From positions 115,614,183 through 115,678,182 of the forward strand of contig CM040428.1 of assembly GCA_022702705.1 (NCBI GenBank): a stretch of 64,000 nucleotides of DNA. Direction: 5' to 3'. Shown piece after piece: positions 32,268 through 43,560 of the stretch. The position numbers and the translations under genes were made by a program. Source of the DNA: Papilionanthe hookeriana x Papilionanthe teres (taxonomy: Eukaryota > Streptophyta > Magnoliopsida > Asparagales > Orchidaceae). Numbering within the stretch: position 1 is the first letter of the stretch; every line of letters begins with the position of its first letter. Under the pieces are notes generated by a model, which ran no database searches, was not told the DNA's origin, and saw only the letters and a list, made by a program, of their open reading frames with translations.

Positions 32268-33269
32268 ATTAAGCAGGGTTTATATTACCGACAAGTTCCC
32301 CTGCATAATATAAAGAAATTAAGCAGGTTTTATATTACCTAGGTTCTTAAAGTTCCCTATAAGGGCAAGCCCCTATAGTTCATTACATCTTAAATGACAG
32401 GAATCATTTAAGAAAACTCTCGATAATCATTTCAAAGTTTTAGGTTTTCAAAGGATTGAATTTTGGAATTTCAATAGGGAATGGATCAAATTTAGGACAA
32501 TTTATTTTGGTAATTCAATGGAAGAGAAGTAGGAGAAGTTGAGGATCCAAGAAGAATTTTGGCAACTTCTCAAACTACCCTATTATTTGGCTTCGAGTTT
32601 AAGAAAATTATTTAATGTTGCAATCTTGCCAATTTTAATTAATTAGGACTTATGTTTGTATGACATAATCACACAAATAGCCTCGAAGATGTGAGGGTTT
32701 ATGTCGTATCAAGCGACTACCTCGGAGTCCTAAGACCGGTTAGGGCTTAATTTGCATAACATGAATATACAAATCCCTAACGAAAAGTTGAGGATTTATG
32801 TTGCACTAGGCAAGCTACCTCGAAGTCCTATGGCTTGGTTATTTAATTCTAAGGAATGTTTAGCTGATGTAGACCCGAGTTTTTCTGAAGAAGATGGTCG
32901 TGCTGCCCACCGTGCTCCAAGCTCCTTGTTGTTGCAAAGGTTTAGTTTTAGAAGGTGAAAATAAGGGGATGAGAAAAATGTCTTGGTTTAGAGAAAATCT
33001 TAAAATCCAAATGTTTTTAATGTTTTAATTAAAACAAATCTTAAAGTTGATTATAACAACACCGGTTAAGATCCCACGGTTCCATCATTCCGACATCTTT
33101 ATTTTTATCAGATTCATTTAGTCCAGATAAATTTGCTAAACTAAACGAATGAGTTCCACACTTTCATTTGGACCGTGGGAAATCTCGTTAGCAACACGTA
33201 GGTTACATCATCCGAGGTATTCCCGATCGTCCAATGAGATATTTTAATTTAGTTGTAATTGTCATTTTG
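32268..33269 (-). repeat. Fragment of the 5' LTR of element B
   Basis: Corresponds to about 22005-22975 of A's right LTR. It begins with a 22-bp stretch (32268-32289) repeated nearly exactly at 32317-32338. It breaks off at about 33269 against Athila element F. No gene; the plus-strand frame 32752-32958 is LTR sequence. Confidence 0.8.
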
Positions 33270-33627
33270 ATAATACCAGGTTTAAGCTTAAATGAATTAG
33301 TAGTAACATCATGGTTTTGGATAGTTAAGTAAATTTCATCTGCTGTTGGATTAACATAGTGTCTTAAAGGTCATGGTATATTTTCATTTTAATTGTTTTG
33401 ATTATTCAAATTGCTCACCATTTTGTGAGAATTTTCAGATTGTCTTTGTTGTTTTGAAATTTTTCTAATAGTACGCTCAAATTCAGAATCATAAGGCACT
33501 AAACCTATGGATCTGATACCATGCATACAATCACAATAGGCACACTAACAATAAACAAACACACACAATTTTGAATTGTAATTCAAATATAAACTTTCAA
33601 ATACTACCGAATTAATTTTTACAGTTA
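33270..33627 (-). pseudogene. Start of gag and 5' leader of Athila element F
   Basis: Minus-strand reading (LVPYDSE-like region, TYVNPTADE-like region, FKLKPGIIKM-like end) matches the same stretch of Athila E at 39330-39600. Cut off at the junction with Tat B. About 120 codons, broken. Confidence 0.65.
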
Positions 33628-33648
33628 CCTCCCAGCAACAGCGGCAAA
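33628..33648 (-). promoter_or_regulatory. Primer binding site of Athila element F (degenerate)
   Basis: Minus strand TTTGCCGCTGTTGCTGGGAGG, a decayed form of the Athila site TGGCGCCGTTGCCGGGGA, a few bases inside the LTR edge. Confidence 0.6.
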
Positions 33649-33655
33649 AACTTGG

Positions 33656-35121
33656 TGCAACTTTTTTAAATTGCCAAAATTTATGAACTCAGATTTATAT
33701 ATATATTGATTTAGTTTTATATTGAGTCACACAACTAAATGCAAGTATTTATATCGCTCAAGTAATACAAGGCTCTAAAGGAGTCCTGGTTATCGATCCT
33801 ACGAGGAGACAGTTAGTTCTATAATGTAACACATAAATTACTTCACAAGTCACAACATAAATATAATAATGTGATGATTTAGTGACATAGAACAGTGATG
33901 CAAATGTATTATGCCAAGTAGAAGAATTCCTCTTCTTTACCCTTTTCTGAGTGCATAAAGAACATTGACTAATCCTAAGTTCAGTCGTCAAATCTGTGGT
34001 TAGGCTGGGAGGATACTAGCTCTCACTCCAAGCTCCCACTTCCCTTCGCTTGAAGGGTAACCTTTTCTTTGGTTTCCAAAACCTAGGAACAAATTGGGGA
34101 ATTCAGGCTGTCATTCTAAAATCTCCAATTCTACACCATCAAAATATATTTCCCTATTTATTTGCACCCAACCTCCATGAACTATGTCACTCATTCATGG
34201 ACATTGAATGTGACCTTCACTTTTGTTGTGGAACTCATAATCCTTTCGGAACATATGTTTCCCAACAAGTTTTAACAATTCAATTGGCCAAATCAAAAAG
34301 TAAATAAAGTACGAAGAGAAAAGGTCACCACAAATTATCCATAATAAATCAACACATCATTTCTATATCACAACATCAACACATCACATGAAAAGGAGGA
34401 AGACAAATAAATATACTCAAGACTCATGAGGAAAAAATGACAAAACATGGATTTTATATGTAAAAGCAACATCATAGAAATAGAGTAAAGAAAAGACAAC
34501 TTATCTCAAACTCTTTCCCAAGCAAATCTCAAGGAATTCCTTTGACTCCTCTTCTTTCTTCAAAATAACACACTATTCTCTCTATAGATAAGTAAGGAGG
34601 AAGAAATCTTTCACTTTTACTTTCCTCCTACACTCCTTAGAAGAGAACACACACAAACCCTAGATGGACTCTCTACACTAAAACAATGAAAAGACACTCT
34701 CACTCTTCACTAACACACTCAAAAGAGTTGACCCCATCTATATTAGGCTATAAAGCAGTTTAAATTCAGTTAAAACTGATTTCCCAAGAGTTTTTTCAAG
34801 CACCCCTCCAAAATCTGGCCAAATACATTGAATCTAGTTTTAAATCGGGATAAGGTGCGGTCCGATGTTGGATAGGGCGCTGTCAGGCTCTATTTTCCGC
34901 CTTCTGGTTAAAACTCTCTGTAAATTAGCGTGGTTTGGCGCTGGTGACATCACTGTTCAACGCTCCAGTTCAGAATCTGTATTTTGCCTCATTTTACTCT
35001 AAATTTGCTCCTTTTTGCTTCCTTTTGCTCTAATGACCTAAAATCATTGTACCTGCATGAAATCATGAAAAATACCTTTCTTTAAAGTGCAATATCATCA
35101 AAAATAGGTATGAAATGAGCA
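33656..35121 (-). repeat. 5' LTR of Athila element F, about 1.47 kb
   Basis: Plus-strand edges TGCAAC and GAGCA. Matches Athila D's LTR (55332-57003) along most of its length: CAAGTAATACA-x-GGCTCTAA, GAGTCCT-x-GTTATCGATCC, AGGCTGGGAGGATAC, and ATACCTTTCTTTAAAGTGCAATATCA. Orientation comes from the adjoining primer site. No gene; the frames at 33758 and 34050 are LTR. Confidence 0.75.
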
Positions 35122-35189
35122 TTAAAAAGCTATCAAATTTTTAGTGGATAATCAATCAACTATAAATTGTATACATTACGGATGAAAGA
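35122..35189. other. Short unassigned stretch
   Basis: AT-rich; I see nothing recognisable. Confidence 0.3.
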
Positions 35190-35427
35190 AGAGAAGTCAC
35201 CTCTGCCAGTGGAGAAGAACAACAGAAGAATGATTCGGCTTTTAATTGGCCATAAAAAGATGTTAAACAAATGATTGAGCTGCAGGTTCGAGAGATCTTA
35301 GCTTATTCCAAGGGAGGTTCATCGATTTTAAAGGGTAGACCCTACCCGGAGGAGTTCGATGACGTACCTTATCCCACAGGCTTCGTACCCCCAACCATTA
35401 AAATATTTGATGGCATTGGGAATCCCT
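35190..35427 (+). pseudogene. Tat gag fragment on the plus strand
   Basis: The open part 35271-35427 reads QVREILAYSKGG, GRPYPEEFDDV and FDGIGNP, which is the gag N-terminal region of the A/B/C family before its core. It is diverged and in the opposite orientation. It stops exactly where an LTR begins (35428), within the GTGNPW-type motif, so it looks like the target of another Tat insertion. Confidence 0.75.
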
Positions 35428-37337
35428 TGTTGACTTCATTTTTGGTGAGGTCTTTCTTTCCTCTTAATGCTTAGGATCTAGCAATAGTATTATCCTTTTA
35501 ACTATCCTAGAGAACAAGAAAAGAAACCCACCATTTAGAAATTCAAACTGCTTCTATACTCTCCTTAGAACCCCAAATGGATGATCATAAACCTTCGAGC
35601 CCCTCGGATGGTTAAATGTCAAAATCTGGAGGTTCAAAGATGTGTTCCTATAGGATTCTTTGGCCCTAGGATTGCCCTGAACATTCTGGTTTTGATCCGT
35701 TCAATCTGTATACACTGCACTTTGCACACATTCTAAACCCCTCAAAATTTTTCTGAAATGTTCCCCACTACCCAATTTAACCAAAATTACCTAAATTTGA
35801 CAAAATTTCCAAAATTCCCAATATAAACCCAAAATTACCAAATTGCCCTTGAAAAGGACCCCAAAACCCAAAACTTCACAGTGTCACCCAAACTCCCTGA
35901 AAATTATTCCACAACGTTCATCTCATCAAATAGATAAAGATTTACTGTAAACATGCCATACTTCTGAGTTTCCGTTGGGCCCCTCGCAGCCAAAGTAACC
36001 GATACTTGAACGACATTCTCGGGCTCGTAAAATCCTCCACACCTGTAAGAATTGCCTCCGAACACTGTTAATTGATTCCAAATTTCATTTTGTACTACCT
36101 CGAGCCTTTGGTTCGACTGTTTAACCACTTACCAAAAAGTTCCCCGGAATGACCAAAATGCCCCTCCCAGGGCAAAATTTCCCAAATTTCCAAAAATTTT
36201 TGAAAATTCTTAAAAATTCACAGAATCTTCTAACACTTCACGGATTCTCGAAATGAACTTCTTTTTTCATTTTGATAGATGATGAGTCGGAATTTTTAGT
36301 CCAATCAGATTCGATGTTTTTGGCCTATTTTGACGACGAAGTTCCCCGAATGATCTCAAATTTCAAAACGGACTGCTCCATTACATTCATAATGTCAAAA
36401 TTAGTAGGAATCAATATATAATTTACTATGGTTTGATGCACAAAGAAAACAGCTCGAAATCAGCGCGAATTTAAATAAAAAATTACAATTTTGCCACCCA
36501 AATCTTAACCTAACTCAACCCACGCCTAAACCTTACCCTAGTAGAGCCCCCTCTTCCTCTCTCGCAATCTTTTACCCTGGCCGAACCCCTTGTTGCGACT
36601 CCTCCCCCCATGGCTGAAATTTCTCCCATGCTTCTCCCCTCCCAATGTTCACCTGCTGCAGCCGCCTCCCTGTCTCCCCTTTCTTACGTGAGAAGCAAGG
36701 AGAGGATCTTCTCCATGCCTCCTTATCCCCATGGCAACAACTAGGGCTTATTTTTATGTTATTTTTTTTTGTTATCTTTGCTGCCATGAGCTTTATCCTC
36801 CATGTTTTCTCATGATAGTCTAGGGAATAAGTTTAAAAGTATGTTGTTTTTATGCTTAAGGGTTGATGATAGCTTTGGGCGCTGATCTTCTTCATCCTCC
36901 CCTTCATTTTTGGCTATGAAGAGAACCCTATTTTTCTTCCCTATCCTGGTCAAAATTTGCAAAGGGGGGAGGTGCTGCCAGATTTTTCTTTGAATGGTCT
37001 TGGTCGCCTTGAATCGTTGCCAGTTTGCCCTTCACTTGGATAAAACTTTTGCTTATGCCTAGGAAATGTTAAATGGTGGGATTTCATGTGATGTTTAAAA
37101 TTGTTTTTCTTGCTCTTTTACTTGGCCTAGAATGCATGTTTTAGGAATTTAAGAATCCCTATATTTCATATGGAAGTTAAGTGCTTAAGCTTGGAGGTTC
37201 TATGTGAAGTTTATGAAATTTTCCTTCCCCCTTTTTTTTCTTGGCTGAAAATACACATGTATATGCTTGGGGTTTGAGTATTTCATGTAATATTTTGAAG
37301 CCCCTTTTGCTCCTTACTTGGCTATAATTCATGTGGT
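35428..37337 (+). repeat. Diverged Tat LTR (element G), plus orientation
   Basis: Begins TGTTGACTTCATTTTTGG and then follows, in reverse orientation, the outer LTR end of A (compare 7634 downwards): GGATCTAGC, CTTTGGCCCTAGGA, then C-rich CCAAAATGCCC blocks. Similarity is clear to about 35750 and patchy to about 36250. The rest, including GC-richer 36480-36750 and 36840-37337, is assigned by position only. It ends where Athila E's LTR starts. No gene recognised. Confidence 0.55.
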
Positions 37338-39208
37338 TGATACACCTAAAATATATAGTATTTTTATGCACATTTTTATACCAAATTTTTTTAATATTGC
37401 ACATTAATGGAAAGTATTTTGTGTTTTTCTTGCAGGTATGATGAAAATGGATGGTCATGATGAAAGGAGCAAAATTAGATCAAACTTGGAGCAAAAAAAA
37501 TGAAAAATAAAAAATTTGGCACTGGTGGCTAAGCGCCGCTGGGCCGACGCTTAGCCGCCACAGTTAAAAATCGAATTTCAAATGGATTTGGCACCAATTT
37601 CAAAGGGGATGGGATGCAACTCTTGGTGGTAACGTCCATAACTTCCTTTGGGCGGCAAGTTTGAAAGAAGGGTGCATTCCTTGGTAGATACATCGAATCT
37701 GGACACATTTTGAAGAGAGACCAAGGCACCTTTTGGTTTACTATTTAAAGAGAGTCTTAGGAAAGATTAAGAGACTCTTCCTTTGCATTTTGAAGGGTTC
37801 TTTCTTTCTTTCTTTCTTTTGTTCTTCCACTGCATTTTTAAGTGTTTTTATTTTAGAGTAGGAGTAGAGAGTAGAAAGGAGAAAAGGGTCGGAGTGAAGT
37901 ATTCGTCTTCCCACTTCTTTTCTTTCTTTTGATTTAGTTTTTATTGAAGTCTGAAGTCTGTATTCTAAGTCATCGGAGTTGGGAGACTTGCTCTGAAGAG
38001 TAGTTTAGCGAAGAGTCAAAGTTTCAGAGGAACTTCCTTAGTCTTGTGGAGAGGATTTTCAGATAAGTGTTTACTTTTATTTAGTTTTTAATACTTGTTT
38101 TCGTTTATTATTTTTCTTATCATTTTTTTTAATTTCAAAATAATGTGTTTTTATATTTTCTCAATGCATGCTTAGTAGTTTACTTTATCTTTTTCTTTCT
38201 TAAATGGAGAAGTAATTAATTTAAAGAGAATTGTTGTGGAAAGTATAAGTGTTTAAAAGTTGGAAGAAGTTGTGAAGATTGATTCTAAAAACTTTGTTTA
38301 CTTCTTAATTTGGCTTATTAAGTTGTAAAATTTCTTGAGATTATGTAAAATCCAATGCGGTATTGTCTCATAAAAGTTAGTAGGATTCACATGCAATTAT
38401 ATGGGTGAGAATTGTAGTCCATATAATCGAATGTAATATTAGAAGATATTTTTATGAAAGGGAGTGAAATAAGGGGATTTTTGAGTGACAGGCTAAAACC
38501 CCATAATTTTGTTTGATGTTTTGAGTTTAGTTATGAGAAGTCATCCCCCAGGTGGTGGGAATCGAGGGAACTCTAGAGTGAGAGACTGGTATCTTCCCTG
38601 CCTAACCATGTTCAAAATAATATAAATTTCAAATTAACCTTTGTTATTTATAGAACCAAGTTAGGGTAAAGAACACATTTGCTTCTATCTGTCACAACAA
38701 AAATTTGAATACTTCCACAACAATACTTTAAGAATTATTACTACTTCATGAAAGGAAAGAAAAAGATATTCTAGTTAATAGTATTTTACATCGAGTGTTA
38801 TTAGTTATTGTAATTTTAATTTCTTGTTTAGCATTTTATTAAGAAAATTTCAAAAGACATATCAACCTTCAAAACATTTCAAAATCAAGACATACTTTTT
38901 CGAAAACAATCAAAGAAAGTAAAAAGATAATTTCTCTGATTCCCTTAAAGATTTTACATTTTCCCTGTGGGTTCGATATCTCGGGGCTTAATCAGAAAGT
39001 TCTATATTACTTGATAAACGATACATATACATGCGCAGTATCCCATATTATAAAATCATAGTTTTCATATCTAAAATCATCAGTGCATTTATCTAGCGGA
39101 GTCAAGTTTTTGGCACACATACATATATCTACCGGACAGGACTAAGTTTTTGGCGCCGTTGACAATTTTCATATCATATTTGTAAGCACATATATTTATC
39201 GGGGATCA
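37338..39208 (+). repeat. 5' LTR of Athila element E, about 1.87 kb
   Basis: Starts TGATACACC and ends GGGGATCA, just before an Athila-type primer site. It shares blocks with LTRs D and F in reverse orientation (AATATTGCAC near 37395, GGAGCAAAATTAGA near 37470, CCCTGTGGGTTCGATA near 38960). It contains GCGCC-rich motifs at 37525-37560. No gene. Confidence 0.8.
39103..39164 (+). repeat. Extra primer-site-like motifs before the true site of element E
   Basis: CAAGTTTTTGGCA at 39103-39115 and TAAGTTTTTGGCGCCGTTGAC at 39143-39163 precede the full site at 39215-39232. They look like tandem copies of the LTR/primer-site junction. Confidence 0.6.
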
Positions 39209-39214
39209 AGTTTT

Positions 39215-39232
39215 TTGCGCCGTTGCCGGGGA
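39215..39232 (+). promoter_or_regulatory. Primer binding site of Athila element E
   Basis: TTGCGCCGTTGCCGGGGA has one mismatch to the widespread Athila site TGGCGCCGTTGCCGGGGA (tRNA-Asp type as I recall). Confidence 0.8.
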
Positions 39233-40800
39233 AAATTAATTTAAATTGCATTTTAAAGAGAAGTAAGAAATTTTAAATTTTTACTTTTCTTTGTTTTTGT
39301 TAGTGTGTTGTATTTTGTTTTGTTTTATTATTGTATGTGTAGTTCAGGTTTTGAAGAACTTGTGCCTTATGATTCTGAATTAGAAAGAACTATCAATAAA
39401 ATAAAAAAAAATTAAAAATACAAAAAAAAAATTCAAGAAATAGCAAATCATCAAGATCAAATGTTGGCATCCATCAAGAATTAAGACCTTTAAGAGATTA
39501 TGTTAATCATACAGTAGATGAACTTCGTGGTAGTATTCAAAACCCTACTGCTGCTGCTAATTCTTTTGAGCTTAAACCTGCTATTATCCAAATGTTGTCT
39601 AATAATTAGTTTGGGGGAGCAACAACTGAAGATCCTAATTTGCATCTTGCTAATTTTCTAGAGTTGTGTGCTTCTTTTAAATATTATGGTGTTTCGGATG
39701 ATGCTATTACACTTAGACTTTTTCCTTTCTCACTAAGGGATAAAGCTAAAATATGGTTACATTCGTTAGCATCTGGATCAATTTGAACTTGGGGTGAACT
39801 GTCACAAAAATTCCTTGCTAAATATTTTCCACCATCTAAGACTGCTAAGTTGAGAAATGATATAAAATCTTTTTGTTAGTTTGAAGGGGAATCAATATAT
39901 GAAGCATGGGAAAGATTTAAATATCTCCTCAGGAAATGTCCACATCTTGCGATACCAGATTGGTTAATAATTCAAAATTTTTATAATAGATAAGTTGGAT
40001 CTCATAGATCAATCATCGATGCTGCTGCTGGTGGATCATTAATGTGTAAACCATTTTCTGATGCTTATGCTTTAATTGAAGAAATGGCTACTAATAATTT
40101 TCAATGGCCTTCTGAAAGGTTAAATCCTAAAAAGGTAGCCAGTGTTTATGAAAATGATGCTTTTACAATATTAGCAAATCAAGTTGCTACTGTATCAAGG
40201 AAGATATACCATATTGGGATGAAGTTTTCTCAGCCAAATCTCATGATTGAAGAAAATTCATTAGGCCAAATGGTTGATTCTTATTCTTCACCAGAAATTG
40301 TGAATGCTATAATCAAACCCAACAACCCACATTCCAATTATTATAACCCAGGTTGGAAGAATCATCAAAATTTTAATTAGAATAACAATAATCAGGGTGG
40401 TGTTAATCAACAATGGGGGAACACCCAAGTAAACCCATTGGGGAATTGGAACAACCAAGGTAATAATAATAATAGATTAACTTATCCTTCAAAGTTATAA
40501 CAATGCTTTACAAAATAAGGAGAAGAAGTTGTCTATGGAAGAAGTAGTATCACATATGGGAAATCAATCACAAATTCAAGGAGCAACCATCAGAAATATT
40601 AAAAATCAATTGGGACAAATTGCATATGCCTTAAGTAAAAGATCCCAAGGAATGTTTCCAAGTAATACTGAAGTGAATCCAAGAGAAAAGAATAAAGAAC
40701 AAGTGAAAGCAATTCAACTGAGAAGCGAAAAAGAATTGGAAGGTAGAGTTCAAAAAGAAACTAAAGTAGAGAAAGAAGAGATTGAAAGACCTAAATAGGA
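39233..40800 (+). pseudogene. Gag of Athila element E
   Basis: Reading VPYDSELERTI near 39365, then the core EDPNLHLANFLELCASF, RLFPFSLRDKAKIWLHSL, KFLAKYFPPSKTAKLR, YEAWERFKYLLRKCPH and IDAAAGGSLMCKPFSDAY, with IEEMATNNFQWPSER. Followed by YNPGWKNHQNF and Asn-rich sequence. Stops include TGA near 39784, TAG near 39878 and 39990, TAG 40378-40380 and TAA near 40498. Open pieces are at 40042-40380 and 40529-40798. The Retrotrans_gag family match is clear; the copy is dead. Confidence 0.88.
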
Positions 40801-41258
40801 CGCTCCAAAAGGTTTAGAAAGATCTATTTCTCCACCTAAGGTTGATTTAGAAAAACCACCACCTCCATTTCCTCAGAGACTTCATCAACAAAAGTTGGAC
40901 AAGCAATTTTCAAAATACTTTGAGAAATTAAAGAACCTTACCAATAATATTCCATTTGTTGAAGCCCTAGAAAAAATGCCAAGCTATGCAAAATTTATGA
41001 AGGATAATCTTAATAAAAAGAGGAAGTTTAAAGAAAATGAGACTGTTGCACTTAGTGAGGAGTGCAGTGTGATAATTCAAAAAAAGTTTCTTGAAAAACT
41101 TAAAGATCCTGGTAGTTTCACAATTCCATGTGCAATTGAAGAAAGATTATGTGGAAAAGCTTTATGTGATTTGGGTGCATGCATTAACCTTATGCCTCTA
41201 TCAATACTCAAAAGACTGAGACTAGGAGAAATAACCCCGACTACTGCAACTCTGCAAT
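40801..41258 (+). pseudogene. Start of the protease of Athila element E, truncated
   Basis: FPQRLHQQKLDKQFSKYFE, KKFLEKLKDPGSFTIPCAI and LCDLGACINLMPLS are the Athila protease region; D-L-G-A-C stands at the active-site position. It stops within TLQF at a junction with Tat element C. Everything from here to the integrase C-terminus is missing. Confidence 0.87.
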
Positions 41259-41261
41259 TTG

Positions 41262-41868
41262 GCTGGTAGTTTCCTAAGATGGGCTAGCACGTTGTAGTCC
41301 ACTTTACTTTCATGTGTCTCGTTTTCTTCCCGAATGGGTATTTCTTCTGCCGGGGTTGGTTCTTCCTGAACAACCACCTGCTTTCCTTTGTCTTTTGGAC
41401 CCATTCTCGGAGGTAGAACTCTTCCACTTCTTAAGTTGACTTCTGTGATTTCTTCTGAATCTAGTCTTGAGTTTGCTGGTGTCTCCTTCTGAATCGGAAT
41501 GACAGTTTCTTCTGGATTAGCTTCGGAGTCTGAAGGCTCTAACTCTATTGTGACTGGAGCTCCTCGAAACTTGCAAATAGATTTGTTGCTTATTGAACTT
41601 TCGTAGCCTCCTTGGTGGATGTCTTCTTTGTCATTGTGATCGTCGAGATTGTGTATGATTTGAGAATTGTTATTTGTATCGGAATCGACGTTCGGATTAG
41701 GTTGATTGTCGCTAGTTACGTAATCGTTAGAAACAGTCAAAACGTAGCCAACGCCATAACCTTCATCATTATAAGATCCCACCGGAGTGAGCAAATAATC
41801 ATACAGAAACAGAGGTTCGAGGGATTTCTCCCCCGAATCGGAAACAACTATCCTAGGATAAGCAGCCC
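41262..41868 (-). pseudogene. Gag-protease linker of element C
   Basis: Open 41794-41222 (the last bases belong to Athila): LTPVGSYNDEGYG, SDTNNNSQ, HQGGYESS and VNLRSGRVLPPRMGPKDKGK, then VDYNVLAHLRKLPAKL. It shows that linker and protease are one frame in the family. Truncated before the catalytic motif. Confidence 0.8.
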
Positions 41869-43560
41869 CTAGTCTAGCCTTAAGAGCCTCGCCTTCTCTT
41901 CTTCATCAATTTTCTTCTTTTCTCCAATCGTCTCTTGTTGAGGTGGTTCTTCTATCGCAAGTGATAGTGCCGACTCGACGAGTTTCAAACTCTGAATTGA
42001 GGCTCGCACCGAAGTGGTTTGGATGCGATCTAAAATCTTCTTCGAAGACTTTGTCCAAGCGGTACTCCATCCATCATTCGTCGCATAGGGATCTATCGGA
42101 ACAATGAGATCCGTCGAGATAACATTGACGGAACCTCCTTTCTGGGGTTCCTTCATGTATTCCTTCGGGATTGTTATGTTCCCTTTTCGAAGATTGTCAT
42201 TGAGCCAACTTTTGAAGGTAATACAATCTTCTATCTTGTGTCCAAGCATCCGGTGGTAAGGGCAAAAGTTGGGATCACCTTTCTTGTCAACTTCTTCTGG
42301 TCTTTTAGGCTCTGGCAATTGGAAATTTGGAGTCTTCATCAGATCACGGAACATTTTCGGCATCGCCTCATTCTTGAACGGATACTCCCCGCTCGTAAGC
42401 TCCCTTAACGTACGTTGTGGACGAGGCGGTTGTTCATACTATTGAGATGACCGATAGCTAGGTCGGGGTTCGTCGGTAATTCCGTTGAGGTTGTCGCGGC
42501 CGTTCGACGGTATTTGTATCGGCCGCTTGCCCTTATCGACTCGCCGCGACGATCCCGACTTCTTTTCAAAAGTTTTCACGGGCTTCGTTTGTCTGTTTTG
42601 TCGATGAAACTTAATTGCTTCGCCTCCTCTTGCAAGCTTCCGGCCTTTCTTAACAACTTCTCGAAAGTCTTAATAGTAAATCCCTTGAGGAGAAGTGCTA
42701 TCGGGCCATGAATGCTCTTAAGTAAAATGCCGACTGCATGCTGTTCTTTTAGTTGTGGCTCACACTTCATACTTATATTCCTCCATCGAAGTATGTAATC
42801 CACCAAAGTTTCGTTCGGCTTCTGCTTCTCTACCACTAAATCACCTATAGTGATGTGGTGCTGAGCTCCGACAAATCGCTTGATGAAGAGGTTCTCTAAT
42901 TTTGAAAATGTCTTCACCGAGCCGTTTGGTAATTCCGCATACCAATCAAAGGCGATCCCTGATAGGCTGCTGACAAATTGTCCAAAGAGTAAGGCATCAC
43001 TTTCGCCGGCATTGCAACAACTGACACGAAAATGTGCAACATGCTGCCAAGGGTTTCTGGTTCCATCAAAGGTCTTGAACAGAGGTGGTACAAAGCCTTT
43101 CAAATATTGGACAGTGTCGAATTCTTCGGGGTAAGGTCTACCCGTCCGAATGGATGTCCCGCTCTTTGATTGTGCCAGGGCTTCTCGCACTCGCTCGTTC
43201 CACCATGCTCTTGATATCCTTTTCCGGAATTATATTCCGGTAGAATCTTTCTTTGGTCGATCGTCTCCGTTAACGGATGTAATCTCTTTTCCTCCGTCCG
43301 TAATATGAATAACTTTTGGAGGCGTTTCTCTTGGGGTTGAGCTTCGACTCGAAGAGTGGCTAGGCCGCAGCCATCTCTTCCATTCTTTTTGCCAATCGGG
43401 AGATTGTATCGTCTTTTTCTCGAATTTGTGCTCTTAATGCTTCTGGTTCATCTCTTTCCGCAGCTGCCGGAGCACCTTGTGAAGCTGACGATGCTCGTGT
43501 CTCAACCATGTTGATTTCCACATATTCGTCATCCATGAACTCCGACGAGTCAACTTCATC
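41869..43560 (-). pseudogene. Gag of element C
   Basis: MVETRASSASQ near 43510. The core is open 43190-42576 (GRPYPEEFD, ELPNGSVKTFSKLENLF, GDLVVEKQKPNETL, AVGILLKSIHG), the Gln-rich tail is broken at 42420-42570, and the zinc-knuckle-like FCPYHRMLGHKIEDCITFK is intact near 42285-42230. This copy gives the best view of the C-x2-H ... H-x4-C knuckle. Frame breaks near 43190-43360 and 42365-42575. Confidence 0.88.

Noticed and set aside
35904..36128. Minus-strand 74-codon frame with structured-looking composition
   Set aside because: It lies within the diverged LTR of G. I recognise no family and no second copy in the window.
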